The notes beneath the pieces are model-generated. The model saw only the letters and a list, made by a program, of their open reading frames with translations. It searched no databases and had not been told where the DNA came from. A stretch of DNA of 11,143 bases from Nanobdellota archaeon. GTDB lineage: Archaea > Nanobdellota > Nanobdellia > Woesearchaeales > JAHJBD01. The position numbers and the translations under genes were made by a program. Where the stretch lies: assembly GCA_018813725.1 (NCBI GenBank), contig JAHJBD010000109.1, positions 1 through 11,143 of the forward strand, in the 5' to 3' direction. Within the stretch, counting starts at the first letter, position 1. Every line of letters begins with the position of its first letter. Below, in pieces: positions 1 through 6,809 of this stretch.

Positions 1-225
1 AGAAGCAATCTCATATGCCCTTTTTGCAGTACAAGTTTTTACACTTATACCCACCATATTAGTCTTATTATACCTAACCTCTTCAACCCGTTCATCAATA
101 ACCTTAACCTTATATTGTTTTGGAGTGATAGAAGCAAGATACAAAACAGGCATGGGTGGTGCAGGAAAGCCATACATCCCTTTGTTATACTTTGGCAAGA
201 TCAATGTTATTTCCTTACCAGCCAT
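1..225 (-). CDS. B12-binding-type radical SAM protein, N-terminal fragment cut by window edge
   Basis: Only the first 75 codons are in the window; the frame is open to base 1 and must continue to the left. The protein starts MAGKEITLILPKYN, followed by a proline-rich PAPPMPVLYLAS stretch, VKVIDERVEEV and NMVGISVKTCTAKRAYEIA. This order (hydrophobic strand, proline-rich loop, VIDxR, VGISxxT, AYxIA) matches the cobalamin-binding-like N-terminal domain of the larger radical SAM gene at 892-2121. The radical SAM cysteine motif would lie outside the window, so that part is inferred from family architecture. The ATG at 225 is preceded by GAGGTAG as ribosome binding site. The gene overlaps the end of the glycosyltransferase gene by 11 bp, which makes it the sixth gene of the operon. 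Confidence 0.72.
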   Translation of the reverse strand, partial: MAGKEITLILPKYNKGMYGFPAPPMPVLYLASITPKQYKVKVIDERVEEVRYNKTNMVGISVKTCTAKRAYEIAS

Positions 226-895
226 AATCTACCTCAAGATATTTATTAGTAAATAGGTTATAAAAAAATGATTTCATCCATAACCTCATGGTATTTTTTG
301 TACCTTTCTCTTCAAATCTTCTGATTGATACAAAAACCCTATTTTTGTTGTCAAATACAAACCCAGAATACTTACTAGACCTCCTTACGTAATCAAAATC
401 CTCACAAAAGGTTATCTTCTCATCAAAACCTCTGACAGATTTGTGCAACTTTTTGTTTGACACTATACAAGATCCGATGGCATATGGCTTAATTCTATGC
501 AGAAGATAAAATAAGATATTAATCGTCATAAAAAATGCTTTATCATACCATTTTCCGTTATAAGGCAAAATCTTAACTGTTCCAAAACTAATGTTATTCA
601 TATTTTTGATAAAATCCTTACCAATAATTACGTCAGCATCCAAAAACAACAGTTGATTAAACCTAGCCTGAGATACACCAATATTCCTCTGAACAGAAAC
701 ATTCCGTTTAGTAGAATTAACAAGTTTAATAGTTAACTTTTTACTAAAACTCTTGACTACTCTAGCAGTCCCATCATCACTATTCCCGTCCACAACAATA
801 ACTTCAAAGTGCCTAAATGTCTGTGAACAAAGACATGAGAGCAATTTACCAACATACTTCTCTTCATTGAGGGTTGGGATGACTACACTTATCAT
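215..895 (-). CDS. Family 2 glycosyltransferase (GT-A fold)
   Basis: The 226-residue protein probably transfers a sugar from an activated nucleotide donor. It opens with MISVVIPTLNEEKYV, the classic GT2 nucleotide-binding strand, then VIVVDGNSDDGT at 32-43. The metal-binding DxD-type motif is DAD at 86-88 (LLFLDADVI). An ED pair at 165-166 (FCEDFDYVRRS) is where the catalytic base usually lies. A hydrophobic stretch at about 121-134 and a hydrophobic, basic C-terminus could hold it at the membrane. Its ATG overlaps the stop of the upstream radical SAM gene by 4 bp (ATGA), and its own stop overlaps the next gene by 11 bp. Acceptor and sugar cannot be read from the sequence; the neighbours suggest a lipid-linked acceptor, which is inference. 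Confidence 0.88.
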   Translation of the reverse strand: MISVVIPTLNEEKYVGKLLSCLCSQTFRHFEVIVVDGNSDDGTARVVKSFSKKLTIKLVNSTKRNVSVQRNIGVSQARFNQLLFLDADVIIGKDFIKNMNNISFGTVKILPYNGKWYDKAFFMTINILFYLLHRIKPYAIGSCIVSNKKLHKSVRGFDEKITFCEDFDYVRRSSKYSGFVFDNKNRVFVSIRRFEEKGTKNTMRLWMKSFFYNLFTNKYLEVDYGW

Positions 896-2121
896 GCTTT
901 CACCGCGCTTTTATAGTAACCTCTGGAAAGATAAATAAACTTCAGTAATTTAACAGGCTTATACCAATCACGTTTAAGCTGCCAGATTGTCCTCTGTAAT
1001 ATCTTAGGCCAGGAATAAAACTGTCTATAAGCCCAATTGATACCACCAAGAAGTTCATCAATGCTCATGTTCTTTGGTTTCACAAGATAATCCTTGACCA
1101 ATTCCTTATCCTCATACAATCGTGTGCCAGGAAAAGCAGCCAAAGGATGGAAATTCACCATATCAATCTTATTCCGAAAACAAAACTTCAATGTGTCAGA
1201 AAATATTTTCTTATTATCGTGGTCAAAACCAAAGATAAATCCTGCCCAGACAATTATATTATTATCACGCAAGATCTTTATCTGTTTCTCATACAAAGAC
1301 ACTTTACATTTATCTGAAACTTCATTAATAGACTCCTGGTTAACAGATTCTATCCCAACAAATAATCTACGACAGCCAGACTTTTTAGCCAACCTAACAA
1401 ACTTATCATTCCTTGCAAAATTAAGAGGCACCTGACCACCCCACTTGATCTTAAGAGGTATCAGCGCTTTAAACAGCTTTTCAGCATAACCAAAATCAGC
1501 TACAAGATTATCATCAACAAAGAACACTGACTTAGCCTTATTCAGCTTGATCTCTTTAACTACATCCTCAACAGGCCTGTGCCTGATCTTCCTTCCAGAA
1601 AACTTAGTCACAGAACAAAAATCACAGTCATATACGCATCCTCGCGATGTTTGGATAAGCAGCGGAATACTATATAACATGGACTTACGTTTCTGCCTAT
1701 ACTTTAACTTTACGATAGGCATCCTACCCATATCTGCATACCCACCATCATACATTTTCCCCAGTTTACCTTGCCTAAAATCCTCAATCACCTTTTTCCA
1801 AACACCCTCAGCCTCACCAACAACCACAGAATCAGCATGTTTCAAAGCTTCAGCAGCACAAAAAGTGGGATGCACACCACCGAGCACAACCTTGACCCCT
1901 TTATCCCTAAACATATCAGCGATCTTATAAGCGCTTGTAGCAGTAAAAGATGTACAGCTGATCCCAACAAGATCATAATTAAACCTTTTTATCTTGGTAA
2001 AATTAGTATCAATAACATCAACATCACAATCAGAAAGTGTAGCAAGTATACCAAGTGACAATGGAGTGATATGATAAGGCATTACATATTCAAACCTCGG
2101 TTGTATCAGCGCAATCCTCAT
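892..2121 (-). CDS. B12-binding-domain radical SAM protein
   Basis: The 409-residue protein has an N-terminal cobalamin-binding-like domain (about 1-125: IALIQPRF, VGISCTS, GGVHPTF at 81-87, VVGEAEGVW) and a radical SAM barrel. The 4Fe-4S ligands are the CxxxCxxC cysteines at 162, 166 and 169 (RGCVYDCDFCS). Other family signatures are FVDDN at 201-205, FVGIES at 254-259, FIFGFD at 295-300 and FPGTRLY at 330-336. The basic, aromatic C-terminal tail (WAYRQFYSWPKIL and beyond) is typical of the class that includes hopanoid and GDGT-modifying enzymes. Such enzymes cleave SAM and often methylate, cyclise or couple unactivated carbons. The start overlaps the stop of the acyl-reductase-like gene by ATGA. 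The substrate is unknown; a lipid or isoprenoid is inferred from the operon. Confidence 0.9.
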   Translation of the reverse strand: MRIALIQPRFEYVMPYHITPLSLGILATLSDCDVDVIDTNFTKIKRFNYDLVGISCTSFTATSAYKIADMFRDKGVKVVLGGVHPTFCAAEALKHADSVVVGEAEGVWKKVIEDFRQGKLGKMYDGGYADMGRMPIVKLKYRQKRKSMLYSIPLLIQTSRGCVYDCDFCSVTKFSGRKIRHRPVEDVVKEIKLNKAKSVFFVDDNLVADFGYAEKLFKALIPLKIKWGGQVPLNFARNDKFVRLAKKSGCRRLFVGIESVNQESINEVSDKCKVSLYEKQIKILRDNNIIVWAGFIFGFDHDNKKIFSDTLKFCFRNKIDMVNFHPLAAFPGTRLYEDKELVKDYLVKPKNMSIDELLGGINWAYRQFYSWPKILQRTIWQLKRDWYKPVKLLKFIYLSRGYYKSAVKA

Positions 2122-2981
2122 AAGACCTCAAACCCATATTTCTTAGCTAATACTAAAATCTCATTTATCTTATCAACAGATATCTCATCACCTATTGAAT
2201 AATCTTCATACCTTCCAGCAAGCGCAAGTATCATAGGCTCTGCCATGCATGCAAAAACAACATTAGGTGGACAGTCAAACTTCACACCGAGGTCCACAGC
2301 ATGCGGCAGTTTGATCAGGCCGCCATCAATAACTTTAACATCCTTTCGGGTAACATTCTTCCTTATAGTGCTTGGTTTAGAAACATCAATAATAACAGAA
2401 TTAGGAAAGAGCTTCTCCTCATCAATTATCTCTTTAGTGGTATTGGTAGTAGATACGATAAGGTCACAACCATAAAGCTCATCAAAATTATCCCTATTTA
2501 CCTTACGAACATTAGGAATAAGTTTACATAACCCTTTTCCGATAGAACCATCTGCACCTACGATAGCTATTTTTTCATACTTCACCCTTTTTATCTGCTC
2601 ATAGACTGCTCCGATAGTATAAGCCCTCCCAGTTGTAACATTGATACTAACCTTTCCCAAAAGATCCTTACCTTGCGCTGTAGCTATAGCAGAAAAAGCT
2701 CCCAAACTGATTATCTTTACACCAAGCTTCGCAGCAACCTCACAAGTCTGGATGATCCTTTTCAGCACAAAATCATGGTCTAGATCAAGCATCTGCTCTG
2801 AAGTTAACGGACAGCCCACAAAATAACCCAGAAGACCATTTACAGAAAACTCTGAAATCTTGTAAGGCTTTTTCATCTTTATCAGCTGGTTTATCAAGAA
2901 AGTTGGTAGCGGCCTAGTAAGGGGCGTTACCCTATCCATATACCTAGCTGTAAGTGGATGTATCAAAAACCCAAAAGTCAT
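2118..2981 (-). CDS. Long-chain acyl-ACP reductase (AAR)-like NAD(P)-dependent reductase
   Basis: The 287-residue protein resembles cyanobacterial fatty acyl-ACP reductase, as recalled from family knowledge. The N-terminal domain has FGFLIHPLT at 3-11, FVGCPLTSEQM at 54-64, ISLGAFSAI at 91-99 and the VTTGRAYTIGA block at 115-125. It is followed by a Rossmann segment IAIVGADGSIG (138-148, GxxGxxG) and IVSTTNTT. The strongest match is at the C-terminus: VVFACMAEPMIL (241-252) and a closing KYGFEVL, corresponding to the FACFAEAMLL and RHGFQPL segments of AAR. Cys245 sits where AAR has its acyl-thioester-forming cysteine. It is somewhat shorter than the cyanobacterial enzyme (about 340). It overlaps both neighbours by ATGA. 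The likely reaction is NADPH reduction of an activated acyl group to an aldehyde; the substrate is unknown. Databases may label it a shikimate-dehydrogenase-like protein. Confidence 0.72.
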   Translation of the reverse strand: MTFGFLIHPLTARYMDRVTPLTRPLPTFLINQLIKMKKPYKISEFSVNGLLGYFVGCPLTSEQMLDLDHDFVLKRIIQTCEVAAKLGVKIISLGAFSAIATAQGKDLLGKVSINVTTGRAYTIGAVYEQIKRVKYEKIAIVGADGSIGKGLCKLIPNVRKVNRDNFDELYGCDLIVSTTNTTKEIIDEEKLFPNSVIIDVSKPSTIRKNVTRKDVKVIDGGLIKLPHAVDLGVKFDCPPNVVFACMAEPMILALAGRYEDYSIGDEISVDKINEILVLAKKYGFEVL

Positions 2982-3925
2982 TTAAACACCTTTTTCTTAT
3001 AATAATTAAGCAGCCTTCCCTCAAACAGATCAATTAGTCTCGCCTTATACAAGAAATATGCTGTCCTTTTTACCCAAAGGCTTTTCTTAAGTTTCCATCC
3101 AAGTTCAGACTTCCACATCCTGTCATATTTATGCAAAGATTTCCCATCCACTACATGGCTTACAGCAGCTTTCCCAGCCATCCTTCCGCTCATAAGAGCA
3201 TAATATATACCATCACCTAAAGCAGCGCCCACAAAGCCTCCAGCATCGCCACAATAGATCATATTGTCAGTCACAGTATTCATCGGCCCGGTAACAGGTG
3301 TTCGACCAGCAATCTGTCGTAACAATTTGGCCCCAGAATAATATTTCTCATAATACTTAGCAAGCTCTTTCTTCACATTCAATCCTTTGCCAATATAACT
3401 AACTCCAATTATGGTACTGGAAAGCTTAGGAAATGCCCAGAATAGTCCAAAATTGTCCTGCAAGGGTTCAAACAAGACATCATCAGATGATTTAGCTGCA
3501 ACTTCATATCCATAGGAAGTATAACACTTACCCTTTGAAACACCAGATGCGTCAATTATCACTTTGCCAGAAACCTTTCCAGTAGAATCTTCAACATAAC
3601 CATTCCTTATCTTAACACTACACCCATACTTGATATTCTTCCCCTTTGCCATACCCTTCTGTAGACCAAGCCTATCAATATGCGCAATCTTCTTATCAAT
3701 AATATGGTCTTTATCCAATCGAATTATGATCTTATCAGACACAGCTAATGGCTTAATACCAAGCTTAACCTTAGCCAAACTCTCAAGACTGATACCTTCA
3801 CCGCAATTTATACTATATTCCTTCTGCTTCTCAAAACACACATAATCTACCCCTGCCTTATCAAGTTCAGCAACAGCTGAGAGCCCGGCAAGCCCTGCGC
3901 CAACAACAATCACATCATGCATCAT
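2978..3925 (-). CDS. Geranylgeranyl reductase family FAD-dependent oxidoreductase
   Basis: This 315-residue flavoprotein would reduce isoprenoid double bonds, as archaeal digeranylgeranylglycerophospholipid reductases do. Visible motifs are the FAD dinucleotide-binding GAGLAG at 9-14, the family CGEG at 41-44, DASG at 125-128, the substrate-pocket segment GLFWAFP at 160-166, and the second FAD motif YCGDAGGFVGAALGDGI at 224-240. It is shorter than typical archaeal members (about 390-450 residues) because the C-terminal region is reduced, so it may be a specialised paralogue and not the housekeeping lipid-saturating enzyme. The start is one of two adjacent ATG codons at 3925 and 3922, behind an AGGTGGT ribosome binding site. 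It overlaps the upstream radical SAM gene by 11 bp and the downstream gene by ATGA. Confidence 0.87.
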   Translation of the reverse strand: MMHDVIVVGAGLAGLSAVAELDKAGVDYVCFEKQKEYSINCGEGISLESLAKVKLGIKPLAVSDKIIIRLDKDHIIDKKIAHIDRLGLQKGMAKGKNIKYGCSVKIRNGYVEDSTGKVSGKVIIDASGVSKGKCYTSYGYEVAAKSSDDVLFEPLQDNFGLFWAFPKLSSTIIGVSYIGKGLNVKKELAKYYEKYYSGAKLLRQIAGRTPVTGPMNTVTDNMIYCGDAGGFVGAALGDGIYYALMSGRMAGKAAVSHVVDGKSLHKYDRMWKSELGWKLKKSLWVKRTAYFLYKARLIDLFEGRLLNYYKKKVFK

Positions 3926-5402
3926 ACCACCTAGGCTTTACACCATACTCTGATTCATAACCCGTATTAAAAGTCATTTTATTCCACACATGCTGCATCC
4001 CAAGCTTCATTATCTTTTGCGCCAAAGAAATCTGGATGCTCCTTTTCCTTGCATCCTTCTCAAGCACCACACGACGTATCAAGTTTCCAGGCCTAAGCAA
4101 AACATAATCAACTAAAGTATACTTAAACCATCTATCGAGTTGTTTTCTTGAAAGGTGATTAGTAGACAGCACAGGAAGGTGCAAATTATACTTCCTAAGG
4201 TCAGTAACCTCAAGTTTGTTCTTATAATCATTCCACAGCTCTGTTCCAGGATAAGGCGTATAAGGAAGGATAAATACCATATCAGCAAAGGTAGAATGTA
4301 TTATCCGATTCAACCGTTTCAGGCTTTTCTTATCATCTGAGGGAAGGCCATAGATAAATGAAGCGATGGAATATACCTTAGGATATTTACTCAATATCTT
4401 AAACGCCTTTTGCTGTATCTGAAAATCATTATTCTTCTTCTGCAAGAACTTAAAATCCTTATCTTCAAACCTTTCCACACCAATAACTGCCTGAACAAGA
4501 CCAGCCTGAGCAGCTTTCTTCATCACACCAATCTTTTCATCACGTACCACACAATCAGCACGCATCCAGGTTGTATGGTTAACGTGAATATTATTATCAA
4601 CCAAAAGCGAACAATATTCCTTTGTCCATTTAGGATCTAGGTTCCATGTTCCATCTGCCCAGTTTAATGTTTTACGATGATATTTTTTAACAAGAATTTC
4701 AGTCTCCTCAAAAGAACGAGATGCAGACTTTGTCCTGTAAAATGGCTTATCATTGCAAGACATCTGTTTCCAGATGCTGCAAAAACTGCATCCACCGGTA
4801 CAACCACGGCCATGTTCTATCGCTGAAAATGCCTTATGATTAGTACTATGAGCACCATAAATCTCCATAGGCAATAGGTCATAAGCAGGAAGCGAAAGTT
4901 CATCTAAATCCTTAATAAGTGGCCTATCTTTATTGATATGCAAGTTTCCATTTTTTTGATAAGCAATACCTTTAACCTTAGAAAGATCCTTACCGATATT
5001 TTGCAAAAGCTCAAGTAGACTATACTCACCTTCACCCTTTACAATATAATCAAATGGAAACTTCCTAAAACTGTCCTCGATCATGTTAGAAAAATAATAC
5101 CCACCTCCAATGGTAATCACAGAATAATCTACCTCTTTTGCCAACCGAACCAGCTTTATCGCTTCATAAGCAGAAGCAGCTTCATCTCCAACACATACCA
5201 CATCTGGCCTTCTACGTTCCAACTCTCTTCTAAGTGACTTCCACCCTATCTGAAGAGGCAAACAATCAAGTATAGAAACCTCAAAATCATTGTCACGCAG
5301 CACTGCTGCCATAGAAGCAAAGCCGAGTGGCTGCCAAAAGCTGCTGGATTCAGAATTCATCGGCCACATATATCTAGGCGGCCTTACAAATAATACTTTC
5401 AT
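3915..5402 (-). CDS. B12-binding-domain radical SAM protein, first gene of the operon
   Basis: I place the start at the ATG at 5402, giving 495 residues, because a GGGGGA ribosome binding site lies just before it and the family sequence MKVLFVRPPRYMWP begins there. An in-frame upstream ATG at 5447 would add 15 residues but overlaps the predicted promoter. The N-terminal cobalamin-binding-like domain shows VSILDCLP, DVVCVGDEA, TIGGGYYFS and VKGEGEYSLLEL. The 4Fe-4S cysteines are in RGCTGGCSFC, at residues 201, 205 and 208 from this start. Later signatures are WADGTWNLD, VIGVERFED and PYTPYPGTELW. The tail is long and basic. It is only distantly similar to the gene at 892-2121, so the two probably act on different steps. 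It probably uses SAM and perhaps cobalamin for carbon chemistry on a pathway intermediate; the substrate is unknown. Confidence 0.88.
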   Translation of the reverse strand: MKVLFVRPPRYMWPMNSESSSFWQPLGFASMAAVLRDNDFEVSILDCLPLQIGWKSLRRELERRRPDVVCVGDEAASAYEAIKLVRLAKEVDYSVITIGGGYYFSNMIEDSFRKFPFDYIVKGEGEYSLLELLQNIGKDLSKVKGIAYQKNGNLHINKDRPLIKDLDELSLPAYDLLPMEIYGAHSTNHKAFSAIEHGRGCTGGCSFCSIWKQMSCNDKPFYRTKSASRSFEETEILVKKYHRKTLNWADGTWNLDPKWTKEYCSLLVDNNIHVNHTTWMRADCVVRDEKIGVMKKAAQAGLVQAVIGVERFEDKDFKFLQKKNNDFQIQQKAFKILSKYPKVYSIASFIYGLPSDDKKSLKRLNRIIHSTFADMVFILPYTPYPGTELWNDYKNKLEVTDLRKYNLHLPVLSTNHLSRKQLDRWFKYTLVDYVLLRPGNLIRRVVLEKDARKRSIQISLAQKIMKLGMQHVWNKMTFNTGYESEYGVKPRWYDA

Positions 5403-5429
5403 TTCCCCCAGGATCAGCATAAATACTAT

Positions 5430-5437
5430 GTATATAA
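5430..5437 (-). promoter_or_regulatory. TATA-like element for the radical SAM operon
   Basis: On the minus strand this reads TTATATAC and would place transcription start near 5408, just before the ATG at 5402. A second minus-strand TATA-like stretch at 5452-5459 would instead give a leader of about 28 bases that includes the GGGGGA ribosome binding site. I cannot decide between the two. Confidence 0.35.
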
Positions 5438-5451
5438 TATTTTCCAAAAAG

Positions 5452-5459
5452 AATATATA
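5452..5459 (+). promoter_or_regulatory. TATA box for the 11-codon gene
   Basis: AATATATA follows an A-rich stretch (AAAAAG). Its centre is about 26 bases upstream of 5481, where the GAGGTGA ribosome binding site begins. A start there would give a leader of about 13 bases. The same geometry is seen at the 21-codon gene at 8131-8196. Confidence 0.45.
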
Positions 5460-5493
5460 CTAACTAGATATAAGTAAGCCGAGGTGAGTCCAA

Positions 5494-5529
5494 ATGGGTT
5501 GCTGTGGCGGAAAAAAGTCTAAAAAATAA
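5494..5529 (+). CDS. Micropeptide gene, MGCCGGKKSKK
   Basis: This 11-codon reading frame encodes MGCCGGKKSKK and ends in TAA. GAGGTGA, an exact match to the anti-Shine-Dalgarno complement, lies six bases before the ATG. A TATA box is at 5452-5459, and a T-run and hairpin follow the stop, so it has every part of an expressed gene. The peptide has an adjacent cysteine pair, a glycine pair and four lysines. Possible roles are metal or thiol chemistry, or binding to nucleic acid or membrane; none can be shown. It is transcribed away from the radical SAM operon from a shared intergenic region and faces the regulator at 5573-6250. It could also be a leader peptide or a chance frame, but chance would have to supply the strong ribosome binding site as well. 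Confidence 0.5.
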   Translation: MGCCGGKKSKK

Positions 5530-5531
5530 GA

Positions 5532-5565
5532 TTTTTTAGGTCATAAAAACTTTGAAAGAAGTTTT
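5532..5565. terminator. T-run plus hairpin between convergent genes
   Basis: A T6 run at 5532-5537 directly follows the micropeptide stop. A 7-bp hairpin (AAAACTT, 6-base loop, AAGTTTT; 5546-5565) follows and can form on either strand. It lies between the ends of the 11-codon gene and the winged-helix gene, where a shared terminator is expected. Confidence 0.4.
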
Positions 5566-5572
5566 AATAAAA

Positions 5573-6250
5573 CTAAGAAATAGTTGTGATTACTGGTCCA
5601 CTATATTCTTTTCCTTTTATTTTGTTCTTTTTAAAATATATCTCATAAATATCTTCTGCATCACCTTTAGCTATGCTCTTTTTGACAACCACCTTAGCAT
5701 AACCAGTTTCACCATTTGCAGCAATCTTTCCTATAATATCAATAACAACCTGTCCTAGGTAAGGAGACTTCTTGATGCCTTCCTCAAATGGACTTTTTAG
5801 GTTTTTTATCACCAGTTTTTTATCATCCTTGCTTACAAGATTAAAAGAACAGCCTATCTTGTTCATAGAATCCTTGATCGCTTCCTGTATCTGATGCAAT
5901 TGAAATATATCGCTGCTATAATAAGCCTTATACTTATGCAATATTATCTCAGCCATCTCTTCTGAAGAGTTATTGATGACAGACCTTATATCCTTTCGGT
6001 CAATATTGCTGCACACATTAAGGATCAATTGCCTAAAAAAGAACTCTTTATTCACTTCAACAGGGATGTACCACAATTTGGCCATACCAAACTGCCTGAA
6101 ATCTATAAGGGCCTTTTCCTTAATGATGGCCAGGTATTTGATTATTGTCATCCTATTTAGCCCAACAAGATTTGCAATTTCAGAAGAGGTAACTCCAATT
6201 GGGTGCTTTTTGATAACATCAACAATCTTATTCTCTATTTCAGACCCCAT
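5573..6250 (-). CDS. Winged-helix transcriptional regulator with C-terminal sensor-like domain
   Basis: The 225-residue protein starts at the ATG at 6250. A longer frame opens at 6289, but its first codons spell out the TATA box at 6273-6280, so the shorter start, 26 bases from the TATA centre, is preferred (leaderless). Residues 1-65 form a winged helix: KIVDVIKKHPIGVTSSEIAN, the recognition region LNRMTIIKYL, then a wing ending KLWYIP. The middle is helical. Residues about 130-210 (CSFNLVSKDD, LKSPFEEG, GETGYAKVVVKKSIAKGD, YEIYF) resemble archaeal ligand-sensing domains, possibly V4R-like; that is a weak assignment. The gene is divergent from the membrane protein at 6401, and a 17-base palindrome at 6302-6318 between them is a natural candidate operator. 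The signal sensed is unknown. Confidence 0.75.
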   Translation of the reverse strand: MGSEIENKIVDVIKKHPIGVTSSEIANLVGLNRMTIIKYLAIIKEKALIDFRQFGMAKLWYIPVEVNKEFFFRQLILNVCSNIDRKDIRSVINNSSEEMAEIILHKYKAYYSSDIFQLHQIQEAIKDSMNKIGCSFNLVSKDDKKLVIKNLKSPFEEGIKKSPYLGQVVIDIIGKIAANGETGYAKVVVKKSIAKGDAEDIYEIYFKKNKIKGKEYSGPVITTIS

Positions 6251-6272
6251 ATTCATAAATAAGAACTGCTGA

Positions 6273-6280
6273 TATATAAA
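6273..6280 (-). promoter_or_regulatory. TATA box for the winged-helix regulator
   Basis: The minus strand reads TTTATATA, centred 26.5 bases from the A of the ATG at 6250. This is the spacing of a leaderless archaeal transcript and is the reason for choosing the shorter start. Confidence 0.6.
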
Positions 6281-6301
6281 GATTACCATTATTACCTATC
6301 A

Positions 6302-6318
6302 TTATTGATAATCAATAA
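6302..6318. promoter_or_regulatory. 17-base palindrome, candidate operator
   Basis: TTATTGATAATCAATAA is a perfect inverted repeat (8-1-8). It ends one base before the BRE of the 6401 promoter and lies about 22 bases upstream of the divergent TATA box of the regulator gene. A dimeric HTH protein bound here could control both genes; the neighbouring winged-helix protein is the obvious candidate. Confidence 0.5.
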
Positions 6319-6319
6319 G

Positions 6320-6334
6320 CGAAAGCTTTATATA
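6320..6334 (+). promoter_or_regulatory. BRE and TATA box for the small membrane protein
   Basis: CGAAAGC (BRE) is followed directly by TTTATATA. Transcription would start near 6357, giving a leader of about 44 bases that carries GGAGGTG at 6386-6392, eight bases before the ATG. This is the best-formed promoter and ribosome binding site pair in the window. Confidence 0.7.
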
Positions 6335-6400
6335 TATGGCAAGATATATTAGCAATTCTCAGCCCAAAAGTATCGAGGGCATCGAGGAGGTGTTAAGCAA

Positions 6401-6754
6401 ATGGACAAAAAAATAGGACATTACTCCTACATCATTGGAGTGATTTTAGCGATAGTCCTAGGCCTAGCTTCTCCATACTTAGGCTCAGCTCAGGTATGGC
6501 TAGCAAGCATTTTAGTTGTATTAGGTCTAGTAGTAGGTTTCTTGAACGTTACAGGGAAAGAGACAAAGGATTTCTTGATAGTATCTGCAATATTGATATT
6601 TACAATATATGCAGGAAACTCAGCTATGCAGCTTGGCGCAGTTGAAGTTATCGGCAGCTATATCAAGGATATCTTTGTGCAGCTGATGGCATTTATAGTG
6701 CCTGCAACAGTTGTAGTAGCATTGAAGGACGTCCTGAGCATGGCTCAAGGATAA
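6401..6754 (+). CDS. Small four-helix membrane protein of unknown function
   Basis: The 117-residue protein is mostly hydrophobic, with four likely membrane helices at about 9-27, 31-50, 58-76 and 89-109. The short polar N-terminus is MDKKIGHYS and a charged loop (GKETKD) lies between helices two and three. I see no catalytic motif, cysteines or transporter signature. The ribosome binding site GGAGGTG is near perfect, the BRE/TATA element is strong and a double T-run follows the stop, so the gene is probably a highly expressed single transcription unit. It is divergent from the winged-helix regulator and may be its target. It could be a small structural membrane protein; no role is proposed beyond that. 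Confidence 0.75.
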   Translation: MDKKIGHYSYIIGVILAIVLGLASPYLGSAQVWLASILVVLGLVVGFLNVTGKETKDFLIVSAILIFTIYAGNSAMQLGAVEVIGSYIKDIFVQLMAFIVPATVVVALKDVLSMAQG

Positions 6755-6755
6755 A

Positions 6756-6770
6756 TTTTTTTATTTTTTT
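6756..6770 (+). terminator. T-rich archaeal terminator
   Basis: Two T7 runs (6756-6762 and 6764-6770) separated by one A come directly after the stop of the membrane protein gene, without a hairpin. Oligo-T tracts of this kind terminate archaeal transcription. Confidence 0.6.
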
Positions 6771-6780
6771 CCTTTAATTT

Positions 6781-6788
6781 TTTATATT
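6781..6788 (+). promoter_or_regulatory. TATA box for the phosphoesterase gene
   Basis: TTTATATT is centred 25.5 bases before the ATG at 6810, which fits a leaderless start at the fourth codon of the longer frame. A weaker TTTAATTT at 6773-6780 would suit the ATG at 6801. Confidence 0.42.
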
Positions 6789-6809
6789 GATACTATTTCT
6801 ATGCAATTT

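Noticed and set aside
6251..6289. Extended start of the winged-helix regulator at 6289
   Set aside because: The extra codons encode the TATA box itself; transcription from that box would begin near 6250, after this ATG.
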